From contig NZ_QUCM01000004.1 of the NCBI RefSeq assembly GCF_003473545.1, forward strand, positions 186,001-250,000: a stretch of 64,000 nucleotides of DNA, written 5' to 3'. Below the pieces are notes generated by a model that was given only the letters and a program-made list of their open reading frames with translations, made no database searches and was not told where the DNA came from. The position numbers were made by a program, and so were the translations under genes. Of the stretch, positions 1 to 10,900 are shown piece after piece. This DNA is from Clostridium sp. AM22-11AC (lineage in GTDB: Bacteria; Bacillota; Clostridia; Lachnospirales; Lachnospiraceae). Numbering within the stretch: position 1 is the stretch's first letter; each line of letters opens with the position of its first letter.

Positions 1-1356
1 CACTCGGTCTACATTAGCCTTTGCCGTTAAAAGCTCCCGCATTTCTTCACGGGAACGCCGGTACTCGGCATAGGTCTTTTTCTTTTCTTCCAGCAATTTC
101 GCGTACTCCGTCTGCAACTCTTTGACCTTGGGCAGCTTCTTGACGCCCATCTCATCAAAGGCATTCTTAGCAGCCTGGTGGAGCAGAATTTCTTCCTCAT
201 GTTCCTCCCGGAATTTCTTAGAGTAGCCGGCCTTGCGGTAGTCCACATAGACCTCACGGGTCTTGGCATAATTTACGATGTGAGTACGCAGAACAGCAAT
301 CTCTGCCATGCGCTTTTCAGCTGCTTTGATCTGTGCCGAAAGCTCATTGTGATGTGCCGTGGCAGCCGCAGCCTTTTCTTCCAAAACCGCATACTCCAGC
401 AGGTTATGCTCTGATAGGTAGTTCATGGTCTGCGCCATTTGCTTCAGATTGAAAACTTTAGCCCATCGCGCATAGCCAGCACCTTTTCCTGCCTGCAATT
501 TTGCCTGAATGTCCACCAGCAGATTGACCTTCTGCGTCTCTGCCTGTGTAACTATTTTCTTTCGTGGGGTATGCGCTTTCTTCCCGGAGAGAACCGCCTG
601 CAAATCATCTAATCCATATCCTTCGCCCAGGCTGCCCATTCGGGCGGCTTTCTCCCAACCGGGGAGCTTCAGGCGATACGATTTCCCGCGCTTTGATACC
701 TCACAGCCGGACTCTTGCAGCAGCCTCAGCAGCTCCTCAAAATTAGCAGGACTTTGTGATAATGCGTTGTCAATCGCTACACGCAGCAGCTCTCGGTGAG
801 AGGGCTTTGCCTGATCGCCCAGCCATTTGTTATAGCTCTTTCCGTGAGGTTTCGGATTCTCCACAATGGACAGTCCGTTTTCGATGCAGATGGTGTCACT
901 TAACTGTCGGACTGCCTTGGTGCTGCCCCAAAAGTTTCGGAATTTCCGGTCATATTCTAAGCTGACCGATGACCAGATAATGTGATTATGAATGTGCGAT
1001 TTGTCTATATGAGTGCAGACCACAAAGGCATGATTGCCCTTGGTAAAACGCTTGGCAAATTCCACACCCAGCCGGTTCGCTTCTTCCGGAGTGATCTCAC
1101 CGGGGCGGAACGACTGGCGCACATGATAGGCGATCACATCATCCGCGCCGCGCACTCGTCCGGTAGCGGCAATGTACTGCCGCTTTGCCAGAAGGAACTC
1201 CGCATCCACAGTCCGGCTGTCACACGCATAGCCGGTAATGAGTCTGCCGTCATCTGTTTTCTTTGGGTTGGCCACATAGTCGATGATGTCACTGATCGCC
1301 CGACTTTCTGTGCGGCCCTTGCCGACATGAAGCGGCATGATTCTCGTGGTTGCCAT
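1..1356 (-). CDS. Relaxase of the backbone conjugative element (3' end outside window)
   Basis: The gene starts MATTRIMPLHVGKGR at 1356, behind GGAGG, and stays open to base 1, so 452 residues are visible and the C-terminus is missing. A relaxase nicks oriT and pilots the transferred strand. The histidine cluster HIDKSHIHNHIIW around residues 115-127 is the metal-binding motif of relaxase/mobilization nucleases of the Tn1549 type. A long charged, probably coiled-coil region follows from about residue 330. The gene lies after MobC, CD1845-like and the AbiE operon in the minus-strand transcription unit. The family is clear; full length cannot be judged here. Confidence 0.93.
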   Translation of the reverse strand, partial: MATTRIMPLHVGKGRTESRAISDIIDYVANPKKTDDGRLITGYACDSRTVDAEFLLAKRQYIAATGRVRGADDVIAYHVRQSFRPGEITPEEANRLGVEFAKRFTKGNHAFVVCTHIDKSHIHNHIIWSSVSLEYDRKFRNFWGSTKAVRQLSDTICIENGLSIVENPKPHGKSYNKWLGDQAKPSHRELLRVAIDNALSQSPANFEELLRLLQESGCEVSKRGKSYRLKLPGWEKAARMGSLGEGYGLDDLQAVLSGKKAHTPRKKIVTQAETQKVNLLVDIQAKLQAGKGAGYARWAKVFNLKQMAQTMNYLSEHNLLEYAVLEEKAAAATAHHNELSAQIKAAEKRMAEIAVLRTHIVNYAKTREVYVDYRKAGYSKKFREEHEEEILLHQAAKNAFDEMGVKKLPKVKELQTEYAKLLEEKKKTYAEYRRSREEMRELLTAKANVDRV

Positions 1357-1410
1357 AGGTCAGACCTCCTTCCCGAAAAGAAAACGGCCTGCCATAGCAG
1401 ACCGCTTTCA

Positions 1411-1737
1411 CTATTCTATAAAACTTTCTTCATCGAAAAAATTGAACTCATCATCTTCTAAGTGTCTTGGTGGAAATCTCATTTCATATTGCTCTTGCGC
1501 CAATGCACGGACATCAGGCCGCCTATCCTTTAGTCGATTTTTCAGCCAGGACAACTGCTCTTTCGATAGCCTCCATGGAAGATTCAAAAGACGATTCAGT
1601 GTCATCAGTTCAGCCTGCGTTTCTGCTGGTAGCGAAGCACAGGATTTACAAATGTGGGATGCATGACCTTTGCCTGAAAATTTTTCGTTGGCTTTGTATT
1701 CACCACAAACTTTACAATAGTGTCCATGCTTTTTCAT
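1411..1737 (-). CDS. Small CxxC/CxxC zinc-ribbon protein, third gene of AbiE operon
   Basis: The product has 108 residues starting MKKHGHYCKVCGEYK. The start codon overlaps the stop of the AbiEii gene as ATGA (1734-1737), which makes translational coupling likely and decides this start over an upstream in-frame ATG. Two cysteine pairs, CKVC (about 8-11) and CKSC (about 31-34), suggest one zinc-binding knuckle; the C-terminal third is rich in Asp, Glu and Phe. I do not recognise a named family. The tight coupling suggests it works with, or is co-dosed with, the AbiE toxin, but its role is not evident from sequence. Confidence 0.75.
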   Translation of the reverse strand: MKKHGHYCKVCGEYKANEKFSGKGHASHICKSCASLPAETQAELMTLNRLLNLPWRLSKEQLSWLKNRLKDRRPDVRALAQEQYEMRFPPRHLEDDEFNFFDEESFIE

Positions 1738-2588
1738 AAGCTGATGCCCTTCTCGCAAAGAACATATAACCTGCGAATTGCTTTCATAATCACATCCCAT
1801 TCCAAATCAGAAGCATAAGAAAACTTTTTACGGTATGCCTCCCAAAGTTTTTGCATAACCGAATCATTTTCCACTTCGTCAAAAACTTCTTCAGCCTGGT
1901 TAAGATACTTCTCCGATCCCCGTTTATGAGCAGTTGCCAGAAGCGCATCATGTAAAATTTTCGGGTTCAGCGTGGTTCCATGCAGCTGTTCTAAAATGTA
2001 AATATCGTAGAAATCTCTCATGCGGGTATTGGTTGTGGTTCTGGTAATAATGGTTTCCAGTTTTTCTGCCAGCACAGTTTCTAAATTATAAGCCCAAATA
2101 TCAATGGAGCGATCTTCCAGCATAAGTTTGAATGAATACCGAACCTCTCTTGGAGTGATTGCATCTCCCGTAGAAATATCAATTTTCAAAGGGGTCACTA
2201 CACCATCGAATGTTGTACTCATGCTGACACGAATCCCCGGATACTCTGCTTCATCCATAATCTCCGAAATACTTTTCAGCTGAAATTTAACACCATCATC
2301 AATCGGAACAGTTACGATTGATGAAATTAGATTCTCAATATCCTCCACATTAACATTAGCTCCTTTTATGGTTGCATCCAAATCCATCGTAGAGCGGGCA
2401 TCCAATCCAACCATAGCCGCTACCAACATACCACCCTTCAAGATAAACTTATCACGATACTCAGAAAGAGAAATACGCTCCAAAAAACGCTCCATCATGT
2501 AGTTCCTCATTAAAATCTGAGCATCTGCGGATTTTTCTCTGGAAAGGTTTCGTATTAAATCTTTAAGCTGCCTTGCTGTTTTTATCAT
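1734..2588 (-). CDS. abiEii: AbiEii/AbiGii-family nucleotidyltransferase toxin
   Basis: The 284-residue product fits the AbiEii toxin family (type IV toxin-antitoxin, nucleotidyltransferase fold). The N-terminal part carries the conserved FILKGGMLVAA segment (about 48-58) followed by STMDLDATI (about 66-74), where the acidic residues would bind metal. In studied AbiE systems the toxin arrests growth and can give phage abortive infection. The start overlaps the stop of the antitoxin gene by ATGA (2585-2588), and the stop overlaps the next start the same way. It is cargo between the CD1845-like gene and the relaxase of the conjugative element. Confidence 0.9.
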   Translation of the reverse strand: MIKTARQLKDLIRNLSREKSADAQILMRNYMMERFLERISLSEYRDKFILKGGMLVAAMVGLDARSTMDLDATIKGANVNVEDIENLISSIVTVPIDDGVKFQLKSISEIMDEAEYPGIRVSMSTTFDGVVTPLKIDISTGDAITPREVRYSFKLMLEDRSIDIWAYNLETVLAEKLETIITRTTTNTRMRDFYDIYILEQLHGTTLNPKILHDALLATAHKRGSEKYLNQAEEVFDEVENDSVMQKLWEAYRKKFSYASDLEWDVIMKAIRRLYVLCEKGISL

Positions 2589-3181
2589 AAAAGTACCTCC
2601 AAATACTGTCGTAAAATTTTTTCCACCTTGAACATCCCAGCATATTGCATTAAAGCTCGCAGGTTCTTATCTTTTCTACGGGCATACGCTTTCAGTGCTC
2701 CCTGAAAGGTCTGAATTTCAATTCTGCTACGGCTTCTGAGCAAATCACAGATCGTTCGCTCCATATCATAAACCGGCACAGTATGCCCGAACGGAGTTTT
2801 CGCTGTTGTAAGTCCTACATCATGTAAGTCTGCTTTAATCGTAAAAACTTGAATGCCTTCTGCTTTCATTTTGCTTGGATTGCATCCAGTTTTGACCGTA
2901 ACTGTATATTCTATTGGTTCACGGTCTGTCAGATCGTGAAAAAATAAAGCTGTTTCATGTGAAAATACTGCTTGTTCAAATCGCAAATGAAGCAGATACA
3001 TGGCATCCACCCAGGAATCTTTGGACAGATAAATCCCATGTGCAACTCTATCCAAATCTCGTGAACGCACATAATCATAAAATACCGGCTTTGAAATTCC
3101 AGAGGATACGACCTGTGATGTTCGCAGCATTCCTTCTTGTGCTGTTAGCATCTGATCCAGCTGTTCAAATTGTCCCATCAT
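2585..3181 (-). CDS. abiEi: AbiEi-family antitoxin / transcriptional repressor
   Basis: The 198-residue product has an N-terminal winged-helix region (about 12-60, including SSGISKPVFYDYVRSRDL) and a C-terminal domain of the AbiEi type with the typical MERTICDLLRSR segment. In characterised systems AbiEi both neutralises AbiEii and represses its own promoter through inverted repeats. Here the gene is first in a three-gene operon and sits directly behind a promoter with an inverted repeat over the -10 box. Two adjacent ATGs follow a GGAAG site; the first is used here. Confidence 0.9.
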   Translation of the reverse strand: MMGQFEQLDQMLTAQEGMLRTSQVVSSGISKPVFYDYVRSRDLDRVAHGIYLSKDSWVDAMYLLHLRFEQAVFSHETALFFHDLTDREPIEYTVTVKTGCNPSKMKAEGIQVFTIKADLHDVGLTTAKTPFGHTVPVYDMERTICDLLRSRSRIEIQTFQGALKAYARRKDKNLRALMQYAGMFKVEKILRQYLEVLL

Positions 3182-3196
3182 GTCACTTCCTTTCGT

Positions 3197-3231
3197 ACTA
3201 ATATTATATTCAATATTAGTTTAAAAGTAAA
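3197..3231 (-). promoter_or_regulatory. abiE promoter with inverted-repeat operator
   Basis: On the minus strand a TTTACT -35 box (3226-3231) lies 17 bases from a TATAAT -10 box (3203-3208). A perfect 9-base inverted repeat, ACTAATATT at 3197-3205 and AATATTAGT at 3212-3220, covers the -10. This is where an autoregulating AbiEi would be expected to bind. Confidence 0.75.
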
Positions 3232-3301
3232 GTCGTGGATATAAAATTCCTTTTCCCAAATTTAACAGACGGTGTCTGGCATTTTATGGTTTTGCGTATT
3301 T

Positions 3302-3601
3302 TTATCCATAAACCAACTCCTGAATTGCAAATTTCAAACTCTGCACCTTACCCATCAGCCAGATTGCAGCCAGTGGCAGCCCCATCGGGCTAATCAAAAA
3401 TGCCATGACCAGCAGAATCACACCATTCTGCGGGGAATAGGTAAGCAGCACAGCCACACCAAGCAGAGCAATCACGGTACTGAACAGGCCGAGCACCAGA
3501 CCGGATATGTAGATCAGCCCCGTGCAGAGCCAGACAAAAAGTGTCAGAACCAAAATGACCGGTGCAGTTATAATCATCAAAAGCCCTTTCAAAATCTTCA
3601 T
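3302..3601 (-). CDS. CD1845-like small integral membrane protein
   Basis: This 99-residue protein is almost all hydrophobic, with about three membrane segments (roughly residues 5-25, 28-55 and 58-80). It matches the CD1845 family found at this place in Tn1549-type conjugative elements, downstream of MobC. The function is unknown; context suggests a transfer-related or surface-exclusion role, but nothing in the sequence proves it. GGAGGAAATGAC precedes the ATG. Confidence 0.8.
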   Translation of the reverse strand: MKILKGLLMIITAPVILVLTLFVWLCTGLIYISGLVLGLFSTVIALLGVAVLLTYSPQNGVILLVMAFLISPMGLPLAAIWLMGKVQSLKFAIQELVYG

Positions 3602-3602
3602 G

Positions 3603-3719
3603 TCATTTCCTCCTTGCAGCGTTCTTGGTATCTTTTCTAATCATATTATCCGGCATGGGCAGGCAAAAGACAAGGATACCGATAAAAAGAAAAAGCGGAG
3701 AGAGGAGCAGCGAAGTAAT
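3603..3719 (-). CDS. Possible 38-residue membrane peptide with ATT start
   Basis: An open frame between mobC and the CD1845-like gene begins with ATT, six bases after a strong GGAGG, and encodes a hydrophobic stretch (LLLSPLFLFIGILVF) followed by a basic tail. It stops one base before the CD1845-like start. There is no ATG, GTG or TTG upstream in frame, so it is real only if ATT is used. The strong ribosome site placed exactly here is the only argument. Confidence 0.3.
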   Translation of the reverse strand: MTSLLLSPLFLFIGILVFCLPMPDNMIRKDTKNAARRK

Positions 3720-3756
3720 GCCGTTCCTCCCTTCGCAAATGGAGTATCTATCCCTG

Positions 3757-4095
3757 TTATAAGAGTTTGGAAAGCTGGGTAATGATTTCCTCTACGCCCT
3801 CCCATAACTGTTCCTGCCGCTGGGATATATCCTCCAAGTCAGCATCATAAACCCGCCCAGTCTCATGCACTTTACGGGTCAGCTGGTTTAAGTTGTTGCT
3901 GCTTCGGCGCATCAGGGAAACAAGCTCCTTCAACTCCGGCAGCTCCAGCTTGACTACATACCCATCCAGCGCCATTTTTCTTAGATAGGCTTCACGGTTG
4001 GAGGTTCCAAACTGAGACATTTTTTGCTCAATCACAGCAAGCTCCTCCGCTGAAACTCTAAAGTTTAATTGCATATCCCGCTTACGCTTTGCCAT
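3757..4095 (-). CDS. mobC: MobC-type relaxosome accessory protein
   Basis: The 112-residue product has a ribbon-helix-helix-like N-terminus (MQLNFRVSAEELAVIEQKM) and the MobC signature SNNLNQLTRKVHETG near residues 67-81. MobC proteins bind oriT and help the relaxase melt and nick DNA. The gene follows DUF3849 by two bases and precedes the relaxase in the same direction, separated only by the CD1845-like gene and the AbiE cargo. Confidence 0.9.
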   Translation of the reverse strand: MAKRKRDMQLNFRVSAEELAVIEQKMSQFGTSNREAYLRKMALDGYVVKLELPELKELVSLMRRSSNNLNQLTRKVHETGRVYDADLEDISQRQEQLWEGVEEIITQLSKLL

Positions 4096-4097
4096 AG

Positions 4098-4916
4098 TTA
4101 TCGCTCCGGCTCCCGTTTCTTCGGGGCGGCAGGCTTATGGGCAGGCAGCTCCTGTTTGAGCTTATCCCGTACTGAGGGGCGGGACGGTTGCAGTTTTTCT
4201 CCCTGAGTACGGCTACGCTGCTGTTCTTCTCGCACCAGATCAATAAAGCCATCCAGCACAGCAGGGTGGCTGTTCAGGACATAACCACAACGGACGGTTT
4301 CGGGGTTCTCGTTGGGAATGGTCTTAGCCCATTCCTTATTGCGTCGGGAGTAGCGCCCATCCCAGTCCTGAAGCTGGACGGTGTTGGCCAGAACCAAAGC
4401 CACACGCTCCATGCCATAGGTCTCGATCACACCCTTTGCCGCATCGTGACTGAGATACATTCCGTCGAAGTATTCCCGCACCGCCGCTTCAATGGACTCC
4501 TTGCATTGGAGATTTACATTGTTGGAAGCTCGGTACTGCTCCAGTTCCCTATGTTCTCTCGCATAGGCGGCAGAGTGTGGATAGACCGGTGTTGTTCGCA
4601 GTTCCTCTTTAGCTCTGCACACATCGTCGGCACGGTTCTCAATACTGTCCCGGATCACATCCATATAGCCGGTCTCCAGCTTTTCAAAATAACGGTACAC
4701 ATCTTCCAGCGGCGAAGGAGATTCCAAAAGCGCCTGAGCCTGGGCGTCGGTCAGCTCCAGTTCCTCCATCGCCATCACGATGTCCTCACGGATGGTGTAC
4801 TCATAAGTGTGGTGCAGGATTTCTTCCGGAGGCTGGCTTTTCAGCCAGTCCCTGTATTTGTCCTGCTCAGCGGCCATCTTTTCATAAAGAGCTGTATTCA
4901 GATCGTTGGTATTCAT
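4098..4916 (-). CDS. DUF3849-domain protein
   Basis: The 272-residue product starts MNTNDLNTALYEKM, behind GGAGGTGCGATAAC, which overlaps the stop of the helicase gene; an ATG six codons earlier lacks this spacing. The central region (about 120-225, with LSHDAAKGVIETYGMERVALVLANTV cut into shorter conserved blocks) matches DUF3849. It has no known enzymatic motif. It belongs to the DNA-processing block of the element, between the giant helicase and MobC. The C-terminal 40 residues are basic and Pro-rich. Confidence 0.8.
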   Translation of the reverse strand: MNTNDLNTALYEKMAAEQDKYRDWLKSQPPEEILHHTYEYTIREDIVMAMEELELTDAQAQALLESPSPLEDVYRYFEKLETGYMDVIRDSIENRADDVCRAKEELRTTPVYPHSAAYAREHRELEQYRASNNVNLQCKESIEAAVREYFDGMYLSHDAAKGVIETYGMERVALVLANTVQLQDWDGRYSRRNKEWAKTIPNENPETVRCGYVLNSHPAVLDGFIDLVREEQQRSRTQGEKLQPSRPSVRDKLKQELPAHKPAAPKKREPER

Positions 4917-4917
4917 G

Positions 4918-7900
4918 TTATCGCACCTCCTCATGTTGTTTTGGTTTCTTGTCAGTACTGCGGGGTGGCACCGGGCGTTTCAGATGATCCAATACCGAAG
5001 GCCGTGTGCTTTTGGCAACGACAGCTTCATCGTGTGCCGGTCCCTTTCCGTCGATGTTGAGCAGGGTATCCAGCTCCACCAGACGGGCGTTTTTGCTTCT
5101 CAGTTCTTCTTCATAAAGGAATGGCTTTCCAACTTCCTCCTTTGCGGCAGCCTGCTGCTGATAGAGGTTATCCAGCTGGGCCTTTGCCGCCTCCAGACGC
5201 TGGGGCATCTGGGCGAGGGCATTGTCGATACGGGTAAGATTTCCGCGAGGGTCTGTACCAAGGGTTGCCCGGTGGGTCATCTGTCCTTTCAGCAGGAGCG
5301 TATATTCCTGTTTCCAAGCGGAAAATTCCACAGACATGGCATAGCCCCGGTAGCTGCCGATCTGCACCGGATCGGAGGTTTTGACCTCCTTGCAGGCATC
5401 CAAAAGGGCTGCGCCGGCGTTCTCCTTATCGGTCAGCAGATCGCCGCGGATTTCCATACCAGCAAAACCGTCCTCCGGGTGCGGGTGAGCTGCCAAAACC
5501 TCCAGGTCAGATTCAAAGCCTTTGATAAAGCCCTTGTGCTTTTCAATCTCCTCCGGGAAATATTTGAGCAACTGATCCTCCAAGCGGTACTGCTTACTCT
5601 GGTGGTCGGCTTTCATCAGCTTCAGGCGGGATACCTCCACATCCAGATCCATACGCTCTTTGATACGGGGGTCTCCGGCGCACAGAGCCTTGATCTCGGC
5701 AAAGGAAAGCGCCGTTTCGTCCACATCATCGCAGGAGCGCACCGGCGATTTAGAAGTCATGATCTGGCTGATGAATTTCTGCTTGTTCTCCACCGTCTGC
5801 CAGAGGTATGCGTCAAAGGTTCCCTCGGTCACATAGCGGTACACATGGACAAGGGGATTCTGGTTGCCCTGGCGCTCGATACGGCCCTTGCGCTGGGCAA
5901 GGTCTCCCGGCCTCCACGGACAGTCCAGATCATGAAGTGCCACCAGACGGTCCTGCACATTGGTGCCTGCGCCCATCTTGGCGGTGCTGCCCATAAGCAC
6001 ACGCACCTGACCGGTACGGACTTTAGAAAACAGCTCCTTTTTCCGCACTTCGGTGTTTGCTTCATGGATAAAAGCGATCTGGTCGGCAGGCATCCCCTGA
6101 GCAATGAGTTTCTGACGAATATCGTCATATACCGTAAAGGCCGGTTCCTGCTCCGGCAAAGGCACAGTGCTTTCCAGTGCGTGAAGCAGTGGATTATCCA
6201 GCGTTTTCGCCGCCTTGCTTGCAGGAGCTTTTGCCTGTGGTGTAGAAATGTCGCAGAACACCAGCTGGGTCAGCTTGTCCGCTTCGCCGTCCCGCCAGAT
6301 CTGCATGATGTTGTCCACACACTGATTGACCTTTGTGCCGGGTTCATCCGGCAGCATCTGGTTGACGATCCTCTGGTCAAGCCCCAGCTTGCGGCCATCC
6401 GAGGTAATCTTGAGCATATTGTCCTGGGACGGGTCAACGGTTCCGCTGTGTACCAGCGATGCGCGCTCCGAAAGGGCCTTGACCATTTCCTGCTGATGTT
6501 CGGTAGGCTGCGCCACGATGTTGTGGTATTCCACTTCCGGGGTAGGTAGATTCAGCTGGTCGGCAGTCTTAATGTCGGCCACTTCTTTGAACAGGTTCAT
6601 CAGCTCCGGCAGGTTAAAGAACTTGCTGAATCTCGTTCTTGCCCGGTAGCCGGTGCCTTCCGGTGCCAGCTCCAATGCGGTAACGGTCTCCCCAAATCGG
6701 GAAGCCCAGCAGTCGAAGTGGGTCATGTTCAGTTCTTGCAGGCGTTCATATTGAAGATAACGCTGCATGGTGTAAAGCTCGGTCATAGAGTTGCTGACCG
6801 GTGTGCCGGTGGCAAAGATCACGCCACGGTTTCCGGTGATCTCATCCATATAGCGGCACTTGGCAAACATATCGGAGGATTTCTGCGCGTCCGATGTGGA
6901 AAGACCAGCCACATTCCGCATTTTTGTGTATAAAAACAGGTTCTTGTAGTTGTGGGCCTCGTCCACAAACAGCCGGTCCACACCCAGCTGCTCAAAAGTT
7001 ACCACATCATCTTTTCGCCCCTCGGCTTGCAGCTTTTCCAGTCTGGCTTCCAGAGACTTTCTGGTACGCTCCAGCTGCTTGACGGTAAAACGCTCGCCGC
7101 CGCTGGTCTGCACCTCTGCGATTCCCTCGGTGATCTCGTCGATCTGCTCATAGAGAAGCCGTTCCTGACGCTCCCGGCTGATGGGGATACGCTCAAATTG
7201 GCTGTGTCCCATGATGATGGCGTCGTAGTCACCGGTCGCGATACGGGCGCAGAACTTCTTGCGGTTATGGGTCTCAAAGTCCTTTTTGGTTGTGACAAGG
7301 ATATTTGCGGAGGGATAGAGGCGCAGAAACTCCGACGCCCACTGCTCGGTCAGGTGGTTGGGAACCACAAAGAGAGATTTCTGGCACAAGCCCAGGCGTT
7401 TGGCTTCCATCGAAGCAGCCACCATCTCAAATGTTTTGCCTGCGCCTACTTCATGTGCCAACAGGGTATTTCCTCCATACAGCACATGGGCGATAGCGCT
7501 TTTCTGGTGTTCCCGCAGGGTAATGGCCGGGTTCATGCCGCCAAAAGTGATATGGCTGCCATCATACTCGCGGGGACGGGTAGAGTTCATTTCTTCGTTG
7601 TACTGGCGCACCAAAGTCTGGCGGCGCTCCGGGTCTCTCCAGATCCAGTCCTTAAAGGCTTCCCGGATAGCCTGCTGTTTTTGTGCAGCCAGGGTGGTCT
7701 CCTTGGCGTTCAGCACGCGGCGCTCTTTTCCGTCTGCGTCCTCTATGGTGTCATAGATACGGACATCTCGCAGGTTCAGGCTGTCCTCCAAAATCTTGTA
7801 GGCATTGGCACGGCTGGTTCCGTAGGTGGTGTAGGCTGCCACATCGTTGTAGGATACGGAAGATTTCCCCTTGATCTGCCATTCAGCGGTAAAGGACGAA

Positions 7901-10900
7901 TAGTTGACCTCGATACTGCGCTGGAGATAAAACGGGGTGTTGAAGGTCTCATACATAAACTGCTGGATATATTCCTTGTCGATCCAGGTGGCACCAAGGC
8001 GCACCTCGATCTCCGACGCGTCCAGGTCTTTGGGCTGGGCGGCGGTAAGAGCTTCCACATTGACTGCAAAAGAAGGGTCCTGCTGCGCCGCCCGCTGCGC
8101 CTGACGCAGTTTGCGGCGTACATTGCCGGAAAGGTATTCATCAGCAGTCACAAAATGGGGTGTGCCGTCTTTCTCCAACTGTCCCGGTACACGGAAGATC
8201 ACGCCTTGCAGCTCTCCGGCCAGTTCTTCTTTTGTTTTTCCGGTAAGCCGACTCATATAGCTCATATCTACGCAGGCCTTTTCCGAGATGGACACCGCCA
8301 GTGCTTCGCTTGCCGTATCCACAGTAACCACTGCCTGATGGGGCTTGATGGTCCGTTTGGTGAACATATCCGCCTTGCGCTCCAGCTTTCCGTCCTCGTC
8401 GATAACTTCCAGCGCACAGAGCAGGTAATAGGAAGAATCATCTGCATAGGCCAGCCGATTTGCACGGTCGTTGATGAGACCGTATCTGGCAGAAAAGCTA
8501 TCATAGAGCCGGTTCAGTTCCGCCTGTTTTTGGGTAATGGTGCTGTCTGGAACCGCTGCATCCATCTGAAGGTCGATCAGCTCCTGCACACAATCACGCA
8601 GTCCCACAAGACCTTTCACGCGGGCTTCGGCGGTGGCGTTGAGGTCAGGGCGCACCATACGGCTGTTTTCCCGGTAGTACACCTGCCCGTCTACAATGGC
8701 ATAGGAATAGTTCTTCACATTGGGGTCGGCGGGAATGGAGGTGTCGATGGCTTCGCCCTCACCCAGCTCCGGCAGCTCGGCTTCCTGGTAGGTGCCGCGA
8801 ATGTACTTCACGGCATCATGCAGCTGATCGGCAAGCTCCAGCCCCTCAATGGGATTCACGGTGTAGTCCATGCCATGGGCGGTGCTTTCCGGCTCCTGTC
8901 GGCCCAGCACCATTTCCGGGTGGTCCAGGAAATAGCGGTTGATGGCAAAACCGTCCTCCGTCTGTCCGGTCTGGGTCCATTCCGGCACGATGTCCAGCGG
9001 GCGGTCCCGCTTTTGGAGGAAGATGATGTCCGATACCACCTCGGCACCGGCATTCTTTTTGAACGCGTCATTCGGCAGACGGATAGCTCCCAGCAGCTCA
9101 GCACGCTGGGCAAGATAGCGGCGCACGGTGGAATCCTTGGCGTCCATAGTATAGCGGGAGGTTACAAAAGCCACCACGCCGCCGGGACGCACCTGGTCCA
9201 GTGCTTTGGCAAAAAAGTAGTTGTGGATGCTGAAATTCAGCTTGTTGTAGGCTTTATCTCGAACCTGATACTGACCAAAAGGCACATTGCCGATGGCAAG
9301 GTCAAAGAAGTCCCGGCGGTCAGTGGTCTCAAAGCCGCCTACTGTGATGTCCGCCTTGGGATAAAGCTGCTTTGCGATGCGCCCGGAAACCGGGTCCAAC
9401 TCTACGCCGTACAGATGGCTGTTTCGCATTTTCTCCGGCAGCATACCAAAGAAATTGCCCACACCGCAGGACGGCTCCAGAATATTTCCGGTCTCAAATC
9501 CCATACGGTCCACCGCTTCATAGATGGCCTGAATGACCGTAGGGCTGGTGTAATGGGCGTTGAGGGTAGAGCTTCTGGCGGCGGCATATTCCTCCGGGGT
9601 CAGCAGTTCTTTTAGCTGGGCATACTCTAAAGCCCATGCCGGTTTCTCCGGGTCAAACGCATCAGAGAGACCGCCCCAGCCCACATATCGAGAAAGAACC
9701 TCCTGCTGTTCGGGGCTTGCCTGCTGTCCGGCAACTTCCAGTTCTTTCAGTAAACGAATCGCATTGACATTTGCCTGGAACTTGGCTTTCGGACCGCCTT
9801 CGCCCAAATGCTCATCGGTAATGCGGAAGTTTTTTGCATTGCGGCGCAGGTTAGCCTTGTATTCCTCATAGGAGGCTTCCTCGGCAGCTTTGGCATTGGA
9901 GAAGGTCTCCCACTGGCCATTGACCTGAATGGAAACCGGGTGTTCGTCCAGCACTTCCTCAAAGGTTTTCTCCGGCTCAGTCACAGGGGCTGGTGGCTCT
10001 GGCTCCTCGATATGCAGTCGTTCCACCACCACATCATAAGGCAGATTGTTCTTATCGCCCGGATAGACGGCCATGGTCTCGGAATGGAAGGTCGGGGATT
10101 CGGTAGCCGATTGGGGCTGTTCCTGTCCAAAGCCGTCCTGCTGACGGGCATACATCCCGCGCAGCAAAGGCGCAACCTCATCCCAACGGAAATACAGCAC
10201 AGCCAGACGCTTTTCCTCTGCATCCATGACTTCCAGCTCCATGCCCTGTGCCGTGGTACGGTAATCGGCAATATCGCCGGTCTCCAAATCCAGCGTCTCA
10301 ATCTCACGAGGATAAGCCCTGCTCAGCCAGTAGGCGATCTCACTGTTGCTCCTGCCAGATTGAAGTAGCGTGGAAAGCTGCTGTTTATCTGCTTCATCCA
10401 TCAGTCCATGGGACAATACATCCCGCAAGTCTTGATTTGCCTTGTCCGGGTCAATGGGAAGAAACTCGGTATAGTAAGCATTGCGGCGGTCTGCCCGAAG
10501 CAGCTGCTCGAACTGTTCTTTGCGCTCTGCCCGATAGATGGGATATACCATGCCGGTGGGCAGAAGCTGTACGGTGTCATCCCTCAGCTCGGTGATCTGA
10601 TAAGCGTCATCCTCGATATACACGGTATCACCCACGGCATAAACCGGGGCGGCAGGGTCATAGGAGGTTCTTTGCGGAGTTGGGCGGCGAACTGCATCAT
10701 ATTCCTCATCGGAAATGAAAACATCGGAAGTCTGTTCTGTCTCGGCAGCTGCGATCTGCTCTACATCCGACATTACCTGCTGGATAAATGAGGAATTGTC
10801 CAGTTTTTCCGGGTCTGCCACCTGTCCGTTGACGATCCCTCTTTCTTCCAGAGCTTCCCGGATGGCGATTGGGTCGATGTCGTCAAAACGGTCCTGTTCT

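Noticed and set aside
4906-9615. Long plus-strand frames of 547 and 887 codons opposite the helicase gene
   Set aside because: They are antisense shadows of the GC-biased helicase frame, lack ribosome sites and have Leu/His/Arg-rich compositions without domains.
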